Shown piece after piece: positions 35,228 through 44,840 of a DNA stretch of 64,000 nucleotides. The stretch spans positions 62,001 to 126,000 of the forward strand of contig NZ_CAAJGM010000022.1 in assembly GCF_900996235.1 (NCBI RefSeq), given 5' to 3'. The notes below the pieces were generated by a model that ran no database searches, was not told where the DNA came from, and worked only from the letters and a program-made list of their open reading frames with translations. Position 1 is the stretch's first letter; the number at the start of each line of letters is the position of its first letter. A program made the position numbers and the translations under genes. The DNA is from Paraburkholderia sp. BCC1885. GTDB lineage: Bacteria > Pseudomonadota > Gammaproteobacteria > Burkholderiales > Burkholderiaceae.

Positions 35228-37945
35228 ATGTCATTGTTCCATTCCGCACTCGCTGCGCACAAGGGCGGGCGCCTTCAAGAGGCCGAACAGGGTTATTCAG
35301 CCATCCTCCAGACCGATCCCCGGCACGCTGACGCGTTACATTTGCTCGGCTTGATTCGCTCTGAACGGGGCGCGCTGAATGAGGCGGAATCGCTGATCCG
35401 CGCCGCGGTCGACATCCGGGAAAACGCCAATTTTCTATGCAATCTCGGGAACGTCCTGGCCGATCAGGGTAAATTGCCCGCCGCCGAAGCGGCATTCAGC
35501 CGGGCCGCCGAAATTGCGCCGTCCTACGCGCTCGCTCACCACAATCTCGGCACGTTGCTCATGGATGCGCAACGGTTCGACGAAGCGGAAGCGGCGTTTG
35601 CGCGAGCAATCGAGCAAGATCCAGACCTTGTCGAGGCGGTGATCAATCTTGGCGTCCTGCAGATGGAACGTGGACGTCTTGACGAAGCCGAAGCGTCGTT
35701 TCGTCACGCTTGTGCCGTCGATCCCTGCCGCTCAAATGCCTACCGCGACTTGGGCCTGGTGTTGATGAGAATGAACCGGCTTGCCGAGGCAGAAGTAGCG
35801 CTGCGCCGTTCACTGTCGATCGCCCCGGATGACAGCGCCACATGCAATAGCCTGGGTACCTTGTTGCTGCTAAGTGGGCGCGGCGATGAAGGCGAGACTC
35901 AGCTTCGCCGCGCGATCGAGTTGGCGCCTCACAATGCGGACGCCCACTACAATCTGGGAACACGCTATATGCAGACGCACCGTCTGCCGGAGGCCGAGAA
36001 GGCGCTGCGCCGCGCCATTGAACTGTCGCCAGGCCGTTGCGACGCGCGCATGAATCTTGGCAATGTGCTGGCCTGCGCCGGCCGTCCTGCTGAGGCAGAA
36101 GCGGTCTACCGGCAAGCCATCGAATTACAGCGGGATTCAGCCGGCATTCAGTGGAATCTGTCCCAAGTGCTGCTCAAGCAGGGCCAGTATGCGGAAGGGT
36201 GGCGGTTATTCGAGTCCCGCCTCGACGCTCGCGTCAATGTCGACGCGCCACCGTTGCCTTTTCCACGTTGGCGCGGCGAACCGCTAAGCGGAAAGTCGCT
36301 GCTGGTCTGCGCGGAACAGGGGCTCGGCGACACGCTTCAGTTCTGCCGTTATCTGACGGGACTCAAGCGCCAGGGTCTCGCGAAACTAAGCGTTTTATGC
36401 CCCCCCACGCTGATCGCTCTTCTCGAAACCATTGAAGAAGTGGATCACTGCATCGCGTTCGACGGTTCGCAGGTTGTCCCCGCTCATGACTGGTGGTGCT
36501 TATTCATGAGCCTGCCGTTTCATTTCGGCACAACGATGGAGAGCATTCCTGCGTCGATGCCGTATCTTCGGGTGCCCGCTGCGCGGCGTAGCCGTCGGCG
36601 ACATTGCCTGCCGCCAGGGAAAAAAATGAAAGTCGGCCTCGTCTGGGCCGGCGATCCGCGGCCAACTCAAGGTGACGCGCACGCAACGGATAAACGTCGA
36701 TCAATCGCGTGCAAGGCGTACCTGCCGCTCCTGCAGATCGGTGGGATAACGTTCGTCAGCCTGCAAAAAGGGGATGCGGCGCAGGCACAGCTCAATGACA
36801 TACCGGAAGCGTTACGTCCATTGGACCTCATGAACGAGGTACGCGACTTTGCTGATACCGCGGCGATCATCGAACAGCTGGATCTGGTGATTTCCGTCGA
36901 TACCTCCACCGCCCATCTTGCCGGAGCGCTGGGAAAACCCGTATGGATTCTCTCGCGCTTCGACGGGTGCTGGCGTTGGCTGGAAAAACGCGACGATTCG
37001 CCATGGTATCCGACCGCGCGGCTGTTCAGGCAGACAGAGCCCGGCGATTGGAATGACGTTATCAGGCGCGTTGCCCAGGCGCTCGACGAATTCGTGAACG
37101 CCAATAACCACAGGCCGGCGACGACGCTCATTCACCGCCTCAACGACCACGGCGTGTTAGGAATAACACTCGCGGGCGCCGAAGGTATCGGCGACAAACT
37201 GCAGTTTTCCTCGTTCCCGGAAAACTACTTTCGCAACACCGGCCGGAAAGTCGTCGACGTGGACCGCGTCTGGATCTTCGATCACAACCCCTATGTGGTT
37301 CGGGATGTACAGCCTGATCGCATCGTCAATCTCTGGACACAAAAGTGGCTGGGGGGAAATTCCGTGCCGTTTGAGGATTACAGGACAAAGCCCGTATTCT
37401 CTTCGCTCGCCGAGCGCACGAGTCACATCTTCGGTCATGTGGCATACCTTCGTCACCCGCGTCTTTACCGGTTCGAAGAGTTGCCGACGCTCGAAAAGCG
37501 GATTGTGCTTCACACGACCGGAAAGAACATTCCTCCGCATGTCGCGTTGGGTGAAGACCACGTGCGAGAGTTATCGGCGGAAATTATCTCTCATGTTCGA
37601 GATGCTTACGCCGGATACGAAATCGTTCAGGTCGGTTCAGCCAGTGACCTTGATGCACAGGTGATCGACTGCCGCGGTGTTGCGGATATCTGGGAAGTAG
37701 CCAGGTTGATCGCACAGGCGCGAATTTATATCGGCGTCGATAGCGGTTCGTACTGGATCGCAGCCTGCTATCCGCGGATATTCCGCAAGAAGGTGATGAT
37801 GCAGTATCCCGCTGGGTACTTGCGCGACCGGTTCGTGCCAATGCATGTGCTTGATCCGCACTCGCACTGGCACGATGCGTCCTGTCTTTACTACAACCGT
37901 ACAACAGATGATGCAGGAGTGACGTATAGCTACCTGAAGCTCTAG
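35228..37945 (+). CDS. TPR-glycosyltransferase with a second C-terminal glycosyltransferase-like domain
   Basis: A 905-residue protein. Residues 1-335 are about nine to ten tandem 34-residue TPR units (LHLLGLIRSERGALNEAESLIRAAVDI and following). Residues 345-620 form a GT-B domain: LLVCAEQGLGDTLQFCRYLTGL, KVGLVWAGDP, FVSLQKGD and the donor loop LVISVDTSTAHLAGALGKPVW, as in GT9/GT41-like TPR enzymes. Residues 635-905 add a further domain with LAGAEGIGDKLQFSSFPENY, IVLHTTGKNIPP and ARIYIGVDSGSYWIAACYP, which looks like another GT9-type fold. It lacks an obvious ribosome site but shares GATATG with its paralogue at the start. The role may be protein or surface glycosylation; the acceptor is unknown. 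Confidence 0.82.
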   Translation: MSLFHSALAAHKGGRLQEAEQGYSAILQTDPRHADALHLLGLIRSERGALNEAESLIRAAVDIRENANFLCNLGNVLADQGKLPAAEAAFSRAAEIAPSYALAHHNLGTLLMDAQRFDEAEAAFARAIEQDPDLVEAVINLGVLQMERGRLDEAEASFRHACAVDPCRSNAYRDLGLVLMRMNRLAEAEVALRRSLSIAPDDSATCNSLGTLLLLSGRGDEGETQLRRAIELAPHNADAHYNLGTRYMQTHRLPEAEKALRRAIELSPGRCDARMNLGNVLACAGRPAEAEAVYRQAIELQRDSAGIQWNLSQVLLKQGQYAEGWRLFESRLDARVNVDAPPLPFPRWRGEPLSGKSLLVCAEQGLGDTLQFCRYLTGLKRQGLAKLSVLCPPTLIALLETIEEVDHCIAFDGSQVVPAHDWWCLFMSLPFHFGTTMESIPASMPYLRVPAARRSRRRHCLPPGKKMKVGLVWAGDPRPTQGDAHATDKRRSIACKAYLPLLQIGGITFVSLQKGDAAQAQLNDIPEALRPLDLMNEVRDFADTAAIIEQLDLVISVDTSTAHLAGALGKPVWILSRFDGCWRWLEKRDDSPWYPTARLFRQTEPGDWNDVIRRVAQALDEFVNANNHRPATTLIHRLNDHGVLGITLAGAEGIGDKLQFSSFPENYFRNTGRKVVDVDRVWIFDHNPYVVRDVQPDRIVNLWTQKWLGGNSVPFEDYRTKPVFSSLAERTSHIFGHVAYLRHPRLYRFEELPTLEKRIVLHTTGKNIPPHVALGEDHVRELSAEIISHVRDAYAGYEIVQVGSASDLDAQVIDCRGVADIWEVARLIAQARIYIGVDSGSYWIAACYPRIFRKKVMMQYPAGYLRDRFVPMHVLDPHSHWHDASCLYYNRTTDDAGVTYSYLKL

Positions 37946-38104
37946 TAGAGTGGCGGCGTTTGTGCCCTGTGTAAAGAGACAAGTGTTCTGGCCATCGTGT
38001 TTGCCCATTACAACGGGCCGCATCTGCACGGCGCTCGCGAAATGCGATCCGCCGTGCGAGTTTTTCCAGCGATAGTATTCAGTTCTTCTTACCATATTTC
38101 TGAT

Positions 38105-40102
38105 ATGTTATTGTTCCAGTCCGTGCTCGAGGCACATCAGGCCGGGCGCCTTGAAGAGGCTGAGCAGGGTTACTTAACCATTCTCCGGGCCGAGCCTCGG
38201 CACGCCGACGCGTTACATCTGCTCGGATTGATTCGCTCGGAACGAGGTTCGTTGGACGAGGCGGAATCGCTGATCCGTCAAGCAGTCGACATCCGGGAAA
38301 ATGCTGTTTTCCTCTGTAACCTTGGGAATGTCCTGGCCGATCAAGGTAAATCGCAGGATGCCGAAGCGATGTTCCATCGCGCCGCCGAAATCTCGCCGTC
38401 CTATGCGTTTGCGCACCATAATATCGGCACGATTTTCATGGATGCACAACGGTACGACGAAGCAGAAAGGGCTTTTAAACGGGCAATCGAATACGACCCG
38501 AGCCTCGTCGAGGCGTTCGTCAGCCTCGGGGTAATTCAGATGGAGTCAGGCCGTCTCAGCGAATCCGAGTCTTCGATTCGAAGTGCACTGGCACTCGATC
38601 CAGGAAGGCCTCGTGCGCACTTTCTTTTGGGCTTGCTGCTAACAGAGCAGGGACGCCTTCACGAAGCTGAAATGACGTTTCGCGAGTCGTTAGCCGTTGA
38701 TCCGGACTATATCGAGGCTCACAATCGCCTCGGCATATTACTGATGAATGCCGGTCGCTTTCCAGAGGCCGAAGCGGCTTTCCGGCGAGCAATATGCATT
38801 GCTCCCGAGCACAGCGAAGCGTACAACAATCTCGGCACATTGCTTCTGCAAGACGGCCGCCCGGAAGAGGGCGAGGCAGAGTTGAACCACGCGCTACGCC
38901 TGGCACCCAATTACGCCCAGGCGCACTACAACCTCGGTACACGCATGATGCATAGCCGACGCTTTTTGCCGGCCGAGGCTTCGTTGCGCCGTGCGATCGA
39001 AATTGCTCCAGCCTATAGCGATGCGTGGCTCAACCTGGGCAACACGCTCACGCTTGATGACCGCCACGCGCAAGCAGAGAGCGTCTATCGAAAGGCGATT
39101 GAAGTTGCCCCGGAACCCTCCGCCGCTCGCTGGAGTCTCGCGCTGCTCCTGCTGGCGAATGGCCGTTACGCTGAGGGATGGCGATACGCCGAATCCAGAT
39201 ACGATTCCGCCGCGCAGAGCAGGATTACGCTGTTGCCCTTGGTGGACTATCCCCAATGGCGTGGAGAATCGTTGCACGATAAATCACTGGTGATATTGCA
39301 CGAACAGGGGCTCGGCGACTCCATCCAGTTCGTTCGGTATGCGCCATTGCTCAAGGCGCGCGGACTTCGGCGTCTTACCGTTGTCTGCCCGGCCGTGCTC
39401 AAGCCGCTGATGGAGACTGCCGACGGCGTCGATGAAGTCGTCACCGAGCTTACGCAAACGCCGGCACACGACTTCTGGGTCCTCACGATGAGCTTGCCGT
39501 TGCACTTCAACACGACCGTCGAAACAATTCCTTCGCGCCTGCCATATCTTTATGCCCTGCCACAACGCATCGTATGGTGGCGAGAGTACCTGCCCAGACA
39601 TGGGCTCAAGGTCGGATTGATCTGGAAAGGCAACGCCGCGCACGGCCGGGACGCAACCCGGTCGCTGCCGGGACTTGAGACGCTTGCTCCACTTTGGTCG
39701 GTGGAGGGGGTGTCTTTTATCAGCTTGCAGAAAGGTCAGGGGGAAAGCGAGGCCGAGCGCGCGGCTGCGTCTCTACGATTGACCCATCTTGGCGGTGCGG
39801 TTAATGACTTCGCCGATAGTGCGGCGATCGTTGCGCAACTGGACCTGGTCATTTCCGTCGATACGTCCGTGGCTCATCTGGCGGGCGCGCTCGGCAAGAC
39901 ATGTTGGATCATGCTTCCGATGTTCTCGACGGATTGGCGCTGGTTGCGGGAAAGGACGGATTCTCCCTGGTATCCCGGAGTCATGCGACTTTTCAGGCAG
40001 ACACGGCTTGATGACTGGGATGAGGTGGTTGCCAGGATGGTCGTCGCGTTGGAAGAGTGGGTGAAGACGTTTGATGAGGCTCGCAATCAGCTTGCTGGCT
40101 GA
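38105..40102 (+). CDS. TPR-glycosyltransferase (paralogue)
   Basis: A 665-residue paralogue of the preceding gene, with similar DNA over the first 200 bases. Residues 1-375 are about eleven TPR units, one more than in the neighbour. Residues 384-657 form the GT-B domain with LVILHEQGLGDSIQFVRYAPLL, KVGLIWKGNAAHGRDATRSLPGL, FISLQKGQ and LVISVDTSVAHLAGALGKTCW. The second C-terminal domain is absent. ATG 38105 aligns with the start of the first paralogue; the longer frame from 37997 has no match. Tandem duplication with loss or gain of a domain is the likely history. Confidence 0.85.
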   Translation: MLLFQSVLEAHQAGRLEEAEQGYLTILRAEPRHADALHLLGLIRSERGSLDEAESLIRQAVDIRENAVFLCNLGNVLADQGKSQDAEAMFHRAAEISPSYAFAHHNIGTIFMDAQRYDEAERAFKRAIEYDPSLVEAFVSLGVIQMESGRLSESESSIRSALALDPGRPRAHFLLGLLLTEQGRLHEAEMTFRESLAVDPDYIEAHNRLGILLMNAGRFPEAEAAFRRAICIAPEHSEAYNNLGTLLLQDGRPEEGEAELNHALRLAPNYAQAHYNLGTRMMHSRRFLPAEASLRRAIEIAPAYSDAWLNLGNTLTLDDRHAQAESVYRKAIEVAPEPSAARWSLALLLLANGRYAEGWRYAESRYDSAAQSRITLLPLVDYPQWRGESLHDKSLVILHEQGLGDSIQFVRYAPLLKARGLRRLTVVCPAVLKPLMETADGVDEVVTELTQTPAHDFWVLTMSLPLHFNTTVETIPSRLPYLYALPQRIVWWREYLPRHGLKVGLIWKGNAAHGRDATRSLPGLETLAPLWSVEGVSFISLQKGQGESEAERAAASLRLTHLGGAVNDFADSAAIVAQLDLVISVDTSVAHLAGALGKTCWIMLPMFSTDWRWLRERTDSPWYPGVMRLFRQTRLDDWDEVVARMVVALEEWVKTFDEARNQLAG

Positions 40103-40120
40103 TGGATAAGCCGGCTCCGA

Positions 40121-40271
40121 TCATGCCTTGAGCGTCTCGACCCCCGAGACCGATTCGACCAGAAACGATTGATTGTCGGCCACGCGCAAATTTCTCGTTC
40201 AGCCTCGGGTGGAAGGCGGGCGCCCAGTTCAGCCTGCTGTAGGTGCAACTGACCAGCGCCTTGTCTGTCAC
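40121..40271 (-). pseudogene. Fragment of a type I secretion ABC transporter (HlyB-like)
   Basis: On the minus strand one frame reads AFHPRLNEKFARG, and after a frameshift of minus two bases the next frame continues DNQSFLVESVSGVETLKA before a further shift to a methionine. HlyB/RTX-type exporters have RLNEKFARGA(D/E)NQAFLVESVSGVETLKAMAVEP at the equivalent place in the membrane domain. Neither the rest of the exporter nor its partner is present, so this is a relic of a deleted gene. Confidence 0.75.
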
Positions 40272-40307
40272 GCCAGTCAGCCGCGCCGCACGGCCAAAGA
40301 AACCACC

Positions 40308-41711
40308 CTAAGCCCGATACCCCATCCGAACTCCACCCCAATGCCGCCCATTCACAAAAACAGGCGCCGACGCATCCTTCATCAGCACGAACTCGCCGCC
40401 GCCCATATCGCGCCGATACGTCTGCAACAGAAACCGCTTCGTATGGGTCCCGGCGGCAAGGCCGGTGCGGTCGTCGAATAGCCGCCGGTTCCGGCAATTC
40501 GCCGCATTCCACACGGGGTCGTCGCGCTGCGGCTGCGAGAACTTCTGGTTATGCGTCGGCAGATAGCCCCGCGTATTCACTGCGGCGCAAAACGCCACGC
40601 GCGGATCGAGTCCGAGCAGGGGCTCCTGCACAGCCGGCAACACGCGGTCCGTGAAAGCTGTAAAGCGTGTCATGAACTGCGGCGGGTTGGTCCTTGCGAT
40701 CGGCACATAGGTCTGATCGAACAGGTCGTCCATGGTCAATTCGCCGCTGGCCACCGCGCGCTCGAACATTTTGCCGACCCTGACGGCCGCCTGCTGCACG
40801 GCTTCGATAAACGGCGTGTCGGTGGTCTCCACGCCCGTCGCGGCGGTCAGTTCGATCAGCGTTTCCGAGACGCCCAGCAAATTGCCCAGCCGGTCCTTCG
40901 CCTGCACGAAGTTCTCGCTCGAATCCTCCACGCCGCTCGCCATGTCCAGCACCTGCGCTTCGAGTCCCGTGCACTGGTTTTCAATCTCGCCCGTCAATGT
41001 GGCGATCTGTCCCGCCTCCGCGTTGAGCTGGGTAATCGCTTCGCCGGTCGCGTGCACCACTTCGCCGATCTTGCGCGAGCCTTCACGCACCCGATGCGCT
41101 CGCGCCGTATTTACCGAGCCCTCGTTGGTCAGTTGCTCCGTCTGCTGGGTCAATTGCGCGAGGGTGGTTTCGATCTGGCCGGTCGCCTGGGCTGTCTTTG
41201 CCGAGAGATTCTTGACCTCCGCCGCGACCACCGCGAAGCTCTTGCCGGACTCGCCCGCCCGCGCGGCTTCGATGGCCGCGTTGAGCGCCAGCAGATGGGT
41301 CTGGCGCGCGATCAGCGAAATCTCCTCGGAGACGCGGCTCACATGGGCCAGCGCGGCTCGCAGCGCGCCGATGTGGCTCTCGATGACCGTCACCCCTTCA
41401 ACGAGGCCATGGATGTCCTCCAGCGAGGCCGCCAGGGTCCGCTGCGATTCCTGCACGCTGCTCGCGACGTTGGTCGTCACGTCGCGCATCTCGCGCGCCG
41501 CCGTCGCGATGCGGCGGTTGCCGGCCATCGTCTGGGCGGCGGCCTCGCGCAGCGACCGGCATACCTGGGCCTGATGCTGCACCCGCGCCGCGACCTCCTC
41601 GACGTGGCCCGAGACGTCGCAGATCTCGATGCCGAGTTTGCCCGCCTGCGCGGCGATATCGCCGACGATCGACGGCGTGCGTCCCACCCGGCGAAAGCTG
41701 AAGCGCGTCAT
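40308..41711 (-). CDS. Soluble methyl-accepting chemotaxis protein
   Basis: A 467-residue chemoreceptor without membrane segments. It has a signalling hairpin near residues 130-190 ([41 protein letters not shown]), flanked by long helices that should pack into a four-helix bundle. The C-terminal part holds [33 protein letters not shown] and [23 protein letters not shown], a sensor-like module I know from cytoplasmic receptors but cannot name. ATG 41711 follows GAGGAGA; a longer frame to 41876 is ignored. No che genes are nearby. It probably senses an internal metabolic or redox cue. Confidence 0.88.
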   Translation of the reverse strand: MTRFSFRRVGRTPSIVGDIAAQAGKLGIEICDVSGHVEEVAARVQHQAQVCRSLREAAAQTMAGNRRIATAAREMRDVTTNVASSVQESQRTLAASLEDIHGLVEGVTVIESHIGALRAALAHVSRVSEEISLIARQTHLLALNAAIEAARAGESGKSFAVVAAEVKNLSAKTAQATGQIETTLAQLTQQTEQLTNEGSVNTARAHRVREGSRKIGEVVHATGEAITQLNAEAGQIATLTGEIENQCTGLEAQVLDMASGVEDSSENFVQAKDRLGNLLGVSETLIELTAATGVETTDTPFIEAVQQAAVRVGKMFERAVASGELTMDDLFDQTYVPIARTNPPQFMTRFTAFTDRVLPAVQEPLLGLDPRVAFCAAVNTRGYLPTHNQKFSQPQRDDPVWNAANCRNRRLFDDRTGLAAGTHTKRFLLQTYRRDMGGGEFVLMKDASAPVFVNGRHWGGVRMGYRA

Positions 41712-42078
41712 GTGTCTCTCCTCGATAGCACGGTCATCCAGGCCGGATGCCGCGTCTTCTCGTTGTATTGACGGCATCCGCGGGTGCGACTTGATACGGG
41801 GTATCCCGAGGTCGCTATGATGTGGGTCTTGGCGCTTGGGCGTCGATCCCTCCCCGGGCCGCCGGGAACCCGCCACCGTCCATCGCCTGACTGACTATGA
41901 TCGAAGCATTTGCGTGCCTGACCGGCTGGCAGCAGCTTTACCAGTTGTGGGAACTGATCGTCATGGCCTGCAAGTTTCTGTGGGACCTGCTGCGCTTCCT
42001 GGGCGGCGGGGGCTGAGCGCGGGCGGGGCGTTCATGCCCGCTGCATGCCCGCTGCGGGCATGCTACATGCCGCGGCCT
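41712..42078. other. Gap between chemoreceptor and hydrolase genes
   Basis: 367 bases containing only a possible 39-codon frame (listed separately) and a repeated CATGCCCGCTGC unit near 42032-42055. The minus-strand promoter of the chemoreceptor must lie at its left end, but I could not define it. Confidence 0.4.
41897..42016 (+). CDS. Possible small hydrophobic protein, 39 residues
   Basis: The frame reads MIEAFACLTGWQQLYQLWEL, then a helix-like IVMACKFLWDLLRFLGGGG. The length, hydrophobic helix and Trp content resemble small membrane proteins, but there is no clear ribosome site. It is too short for confident calling. Confidence 0.3.
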   Translation: MIEAFACLTGWQQLYQLWELIVMACKFLWDLLRFLGGGG

Positions 42079-43062
42079 CTAGACGGCCGGCGTGCCGCTT
42101 TTCGTTTCCTCTTTGGCGAGGAATGCACGCAAGTCCGCGAGCACCCGTTGCGGGTCCTCTTCCATCGGAATGTGGCCGAGGCCGTCGTACATGATGGATC
42201 GCGCGCCCGGAATGCGCTGCGCGAACTCCGCGGCGTGCGCGGGCGGAATCCAGCGGTCTTTGGCTCCCCACAGGACGAGCGTGGGGACGTCGACCGTTTT
42301 TAGCACGTCGGTATCGAGATCGGCGAAATCGAGTGTCGGCACCATCTTGCCGATTGCCGTGCGCGTGCCTTCACCGTGGAAGAACTCGATGTAGCGTCGC
42401 AGAACCGGTGCGGCGAGCCGGCGCGCATCGCCGTACACGTTGCGTACCGCGCTACGGATGATCGGCTCGGGCAGCCACCAAGGCGCGCTCATGCGCACCA
42501 GCGCGCTGTTGAAGAGGCCAATGTAGATCGGCAGCTTCATCGGAAAACCGGCCGAGTCGATCAGCACCAGCCGCTTCACCTGGTCGCGATGGCGCACGGC
42601 GTAATCCCACGAGATCAGACCGCCGAGCGAGTTGCCGATCAACATCACCCGACCGATGCCGAGCGCCTGCATGAAGGTATCGATAAAGCGCCGGTAGGCC
42701 GGCAAGTCCATTGTTTCGATCGCACCGGACGCGCTGCGCAGCGGCCCCGTCACGCCGAACGGCGGCAGGTCGAGACGGATCACGCGATGGCTGCGCGCCA
42801 GTTCCTCCGCAACACCGTCCCAGGTATGCAGCGACGCCGCGAAGCCGTGAATCATCACGAGCGGCTCGCCACTGCCTTCGTCGACGTAATGGACTTCGGT
42901 GCCCATGATGCTGACGAACTTCGAGCCTGGCTGCGTGTAGCGCCGCCGCAGTGTCTCGCGCGGCACGCTGGTAATGCCGAGGCGCGCGGCAAGCGGGCGG
43001 GGCGGCAGCACGGCTGTCTGCGAGCCGGTTCGTGCATCTGAAGCAGTGTTCACGCTTGCCAT
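42079..43062 (-). CDS. Alpha/beta hydrolase
   Basis: A 327-residue serine hydrolase of the alpha/beta fold. It has the oxyanion strand VMIHGFAASLHTWDG, the nucleophile elbow IGNSLGG (Ser145), an acid in LWGAKDRWIPP and the catalytic His in GLGHIPMEEDP. About 45 residues precede the fold. ATG 43062 has GGGAGA before it. It lies 77 nt downstream of a Baeyer-Villiger-type monooxygenase on the same strand. Together they could convert a ketone to an ester and hydrolyse it; this pairing is an inference from context. Confidence 0.87.
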   Translation of the reverse strand: MASVNTASDARTGSQTAVLPPRPLAARLGITSVPRETLRRRYTQPGSKFVSIMGTEVHYVDEGSGEPLVMIHGFAASLHTWDGVAEELARSHRVIRLDLPPFGVTGPLRSASGAIETMDLPAYRRFIDTFMQALGIGRVMLIGNSLGGLISWDYAVRHRDQVKRLVLIDSAGFPMKLPIYIGLFNSALVRMSAPWWLPEPIIRSAVRNVYGDARRLAAPVLRRYIEFFHGEGTRTAIGKMVPTLDFADLDTDVLKTVDVPTLVLWGAKDRWIPPAHAAEFAQRIPGARSIMYDGLGHIPMEEDPQRVLADLRAFLAKEETKSGTPAV

Positions 43063-43139
43063 GGTTGTCTCCCTGATGGTTCGAATTGCGGCGCGGGTTC
43101 GCGTGCGGGTGCGAGAACGGCGCAGTTTCGCGGCCAGCG

Positions 43140-44699
43140 TCAGCGCGCGAAGCGGTATTCGTCCGCACGCACCCGGCGGGTGCGTTTGCGGAAGCTGAAA
43201 GTGAAGCCCGGCCAGATTGCCGTGACCTTGCCGCTCTTGGTCTGATACCAGCTATGGCATCCGCTCGCCCACACCGAGCGCCGCATGTCTTCCTGCAAAC
43301 GCGCGTTGAAAGCCTGCTGCACGTCGGGTCGCAGATTCATGGTGCGGGCGCCGCGCCGGCGCAGTTCGCGCAGACAGTCGGCGATGTATTGCACCTGCGA
43401 CTCGATCATGTAGATCATCGAGTTGTGGCCGAGGCCGGTGTTCGGGCCCACCATCATGAAGAAATTCGGGAAGTCGGCGATGCTCGTGCCGAGATACGCC
43501 TCGGGCCCGTCGCGCAGCCAGCGGGCGCCGAGATCCGCGCCGCCGATGCCGGTGACCTCGAACGGCGCACCGACGTCGTTGACCTGGAAGCCGGTGCCGC
43601 AGATGATCGCGTCGACCGGGTGATGCACGCCGTCCTCGGTGACGATGCCGTCGGCGATCAGTTCGCGGATTGCGCTCGTCACGACGTCCACATTCGGCTG
43701 GTTGAGCGCCGGATAGTAGTCGCTCGAGAGCAGCACGCGCTTGCAGCCGAGCCGGTAATTCGGCGTCAGCTTGGCGCGCAGCGCGGGTTCCTTGACGCGT
43801 CGCTCCAGATAGCTCAGACCGAATTTCATCGGGATGTTCAGCAGTTTCGGATTGACGACGAAGGCGATGGCGCGTGATTCGAGCTGCCAGTAGATCGCAC
43901 TGCGAACGAATCGTTGCGTGAACGGCAGACGCCGGAACCACCATCGAGCCCGCTCGCTGACGGGCTTGTCGGGTTTCGGCATGATCCACGGCGCGGTGCG
44001 CTGGAATAGTTCGAGACGCGCGACGCGCGGCTGGATACGCGGCACGAACTGGATTGCGCTGGCGCCGGTGCCGATCACCGCGACGCGTTTGCCTTCGAGC
44101 GGATAGTCGTGATCCCAGCGCGCCGAGTGAAACAGCTTGCCCGCGAAGCGTTCGAGGCCGGCGATCTGCGGCATCGCCGGCCGTGACAGCGGGCCGCTCG
44201 CGGCGATCACGATGTCGGCCTCGATCGTTTCACGTGTGCCTGATTCGTTCGATGCCGTGGCCGCGTGGCCGCCGTTATCGCCGTTGCCGCCGTGTTCGAT
44301 ATCCAGACGCCATACCTGGCAATCCTCATCAAAACGCGCTGCCGCTACGCGTGCGTGGCAGCGCACGAACGGCGCGAGTCCGTACTTGCGCACGCAGTGC
44401 TGCAGATACGCGAAAATCTCGGCCTGTGGTCCGTAAGCACGGGTCCAGCCGGGATTCGGTTCGAACGAAAACGAATACAGATGCGAGGGCACGTCGCAGG
44501 CAGCGCCCGGATAGGTGTTGTCGCGCCATGTGCCGCCGATGTCGCCCGCAGCCTCGTAGATAGTGAACGAGTCCAGTCCCATCTGCCGCAGACGGATCGC
44601 CATGCCAATGCCGGCGAAACCGCTCCCGACGATGGCGATGCGTGGCTTGGCAGGCGAGGGAGACGGCATAAGGGCGATGCTCCAGGTGAATTGATCCAT
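43140..44699 (-). CDS. FAD-dependent Baeyer-Villiger-type monooxygenase
   Basis: A 519-residue class B flavoprotein monooxygenase. It has an N-terminal FAD site IVGSGFAGIGMAIRL and GGTWRDNTYPGAACDVPSHLYSFSF. The Baeyer-Villiger fingerprint FAGKLFHSARWDHD fits FxGxxxHxxxW, the NADPH site is VIGTGASAIQFVP, and the downstream ICGTGFQ is present. The enzyme inserts oxygen beside a ketone to make an ester or lactone, using NADPH. The start could also be an ATG at 44669. It is divergent from a TetR gene, with operator half-sites between them. Confidence 0.9.
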   Translation of the reverse strand: MDQFTWSIALMPSPSPAKPRIAIVGSGFAGIGMAIRLRQMGLDSFTIYEAAGDIGGTWRDNTYPGAACDVPSHLYSFSFEPNPGWTRAYGPQAEIFAYLQHCVRKYGLAPFVRCHARVAAARFDEDCQVWRLDIEHGGNGDNGGHAATASNESGTRETIEADIVIAASGPLSRPAMPQIAGLERFAGKLFHSARWDHDYPLEGKRVAVIGTGASAIQFVPRIQPRVARLELFQRTAPWIMPKPDKPVSERARWWFRRLPFTQRFVRSAIYWQLESRAIAFVVNPKLLNIPMKFGLSYLERRVKEPALRAKLTPNYRLGCKRVLLSSDYYPALNQPNVDVVTSAIRELIADGIVTEDGVHHPVDAIICGTGFQVNDVGAPFEVTGIGGADLGARWLRDGPEAYLGTSIADFPNFFMMVGPNTGLGHNSMIYMIESQVQYIADCLRELRRRGARTMNLRPDVQQAFNARLQEDMRRSVWASGCHSWYQTKSGKVTAIWPGFTFSFRKRTRRVRADEYRFAR

Positions 44700-44737
44700 G
44701 ACGCGACGCCCGCCGGGTGCTCGAGCCGGGCCGGAGG

Positions 44738-44777
44738 TGTCTACAATTGTCTACTTCGTAACGCGCAGAGTAGACAA
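44738..44777. promoter_or_regulatory. TetR operator: three TGTCTAC half-sites
   Basis: TGTCTAC occurs at 44738-44744 and 44748-44754, and inverted as GTAGACA at 44770-44776. The outer pair forms TTGTCTACT (44747-44755) / AGTAGACAA (44769-44777) with a 13-base spacer. It lies between the monooxygenase start and the TetR gene, where the regulator should act. Confidence 0.7.
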
Positions 44778-44840
44778 CTGTGCACCGCGCGTCAAGATCG
44801 TTTACAGTGCAGACGGTGCACGCGCTTTGTTTTTGAATCC

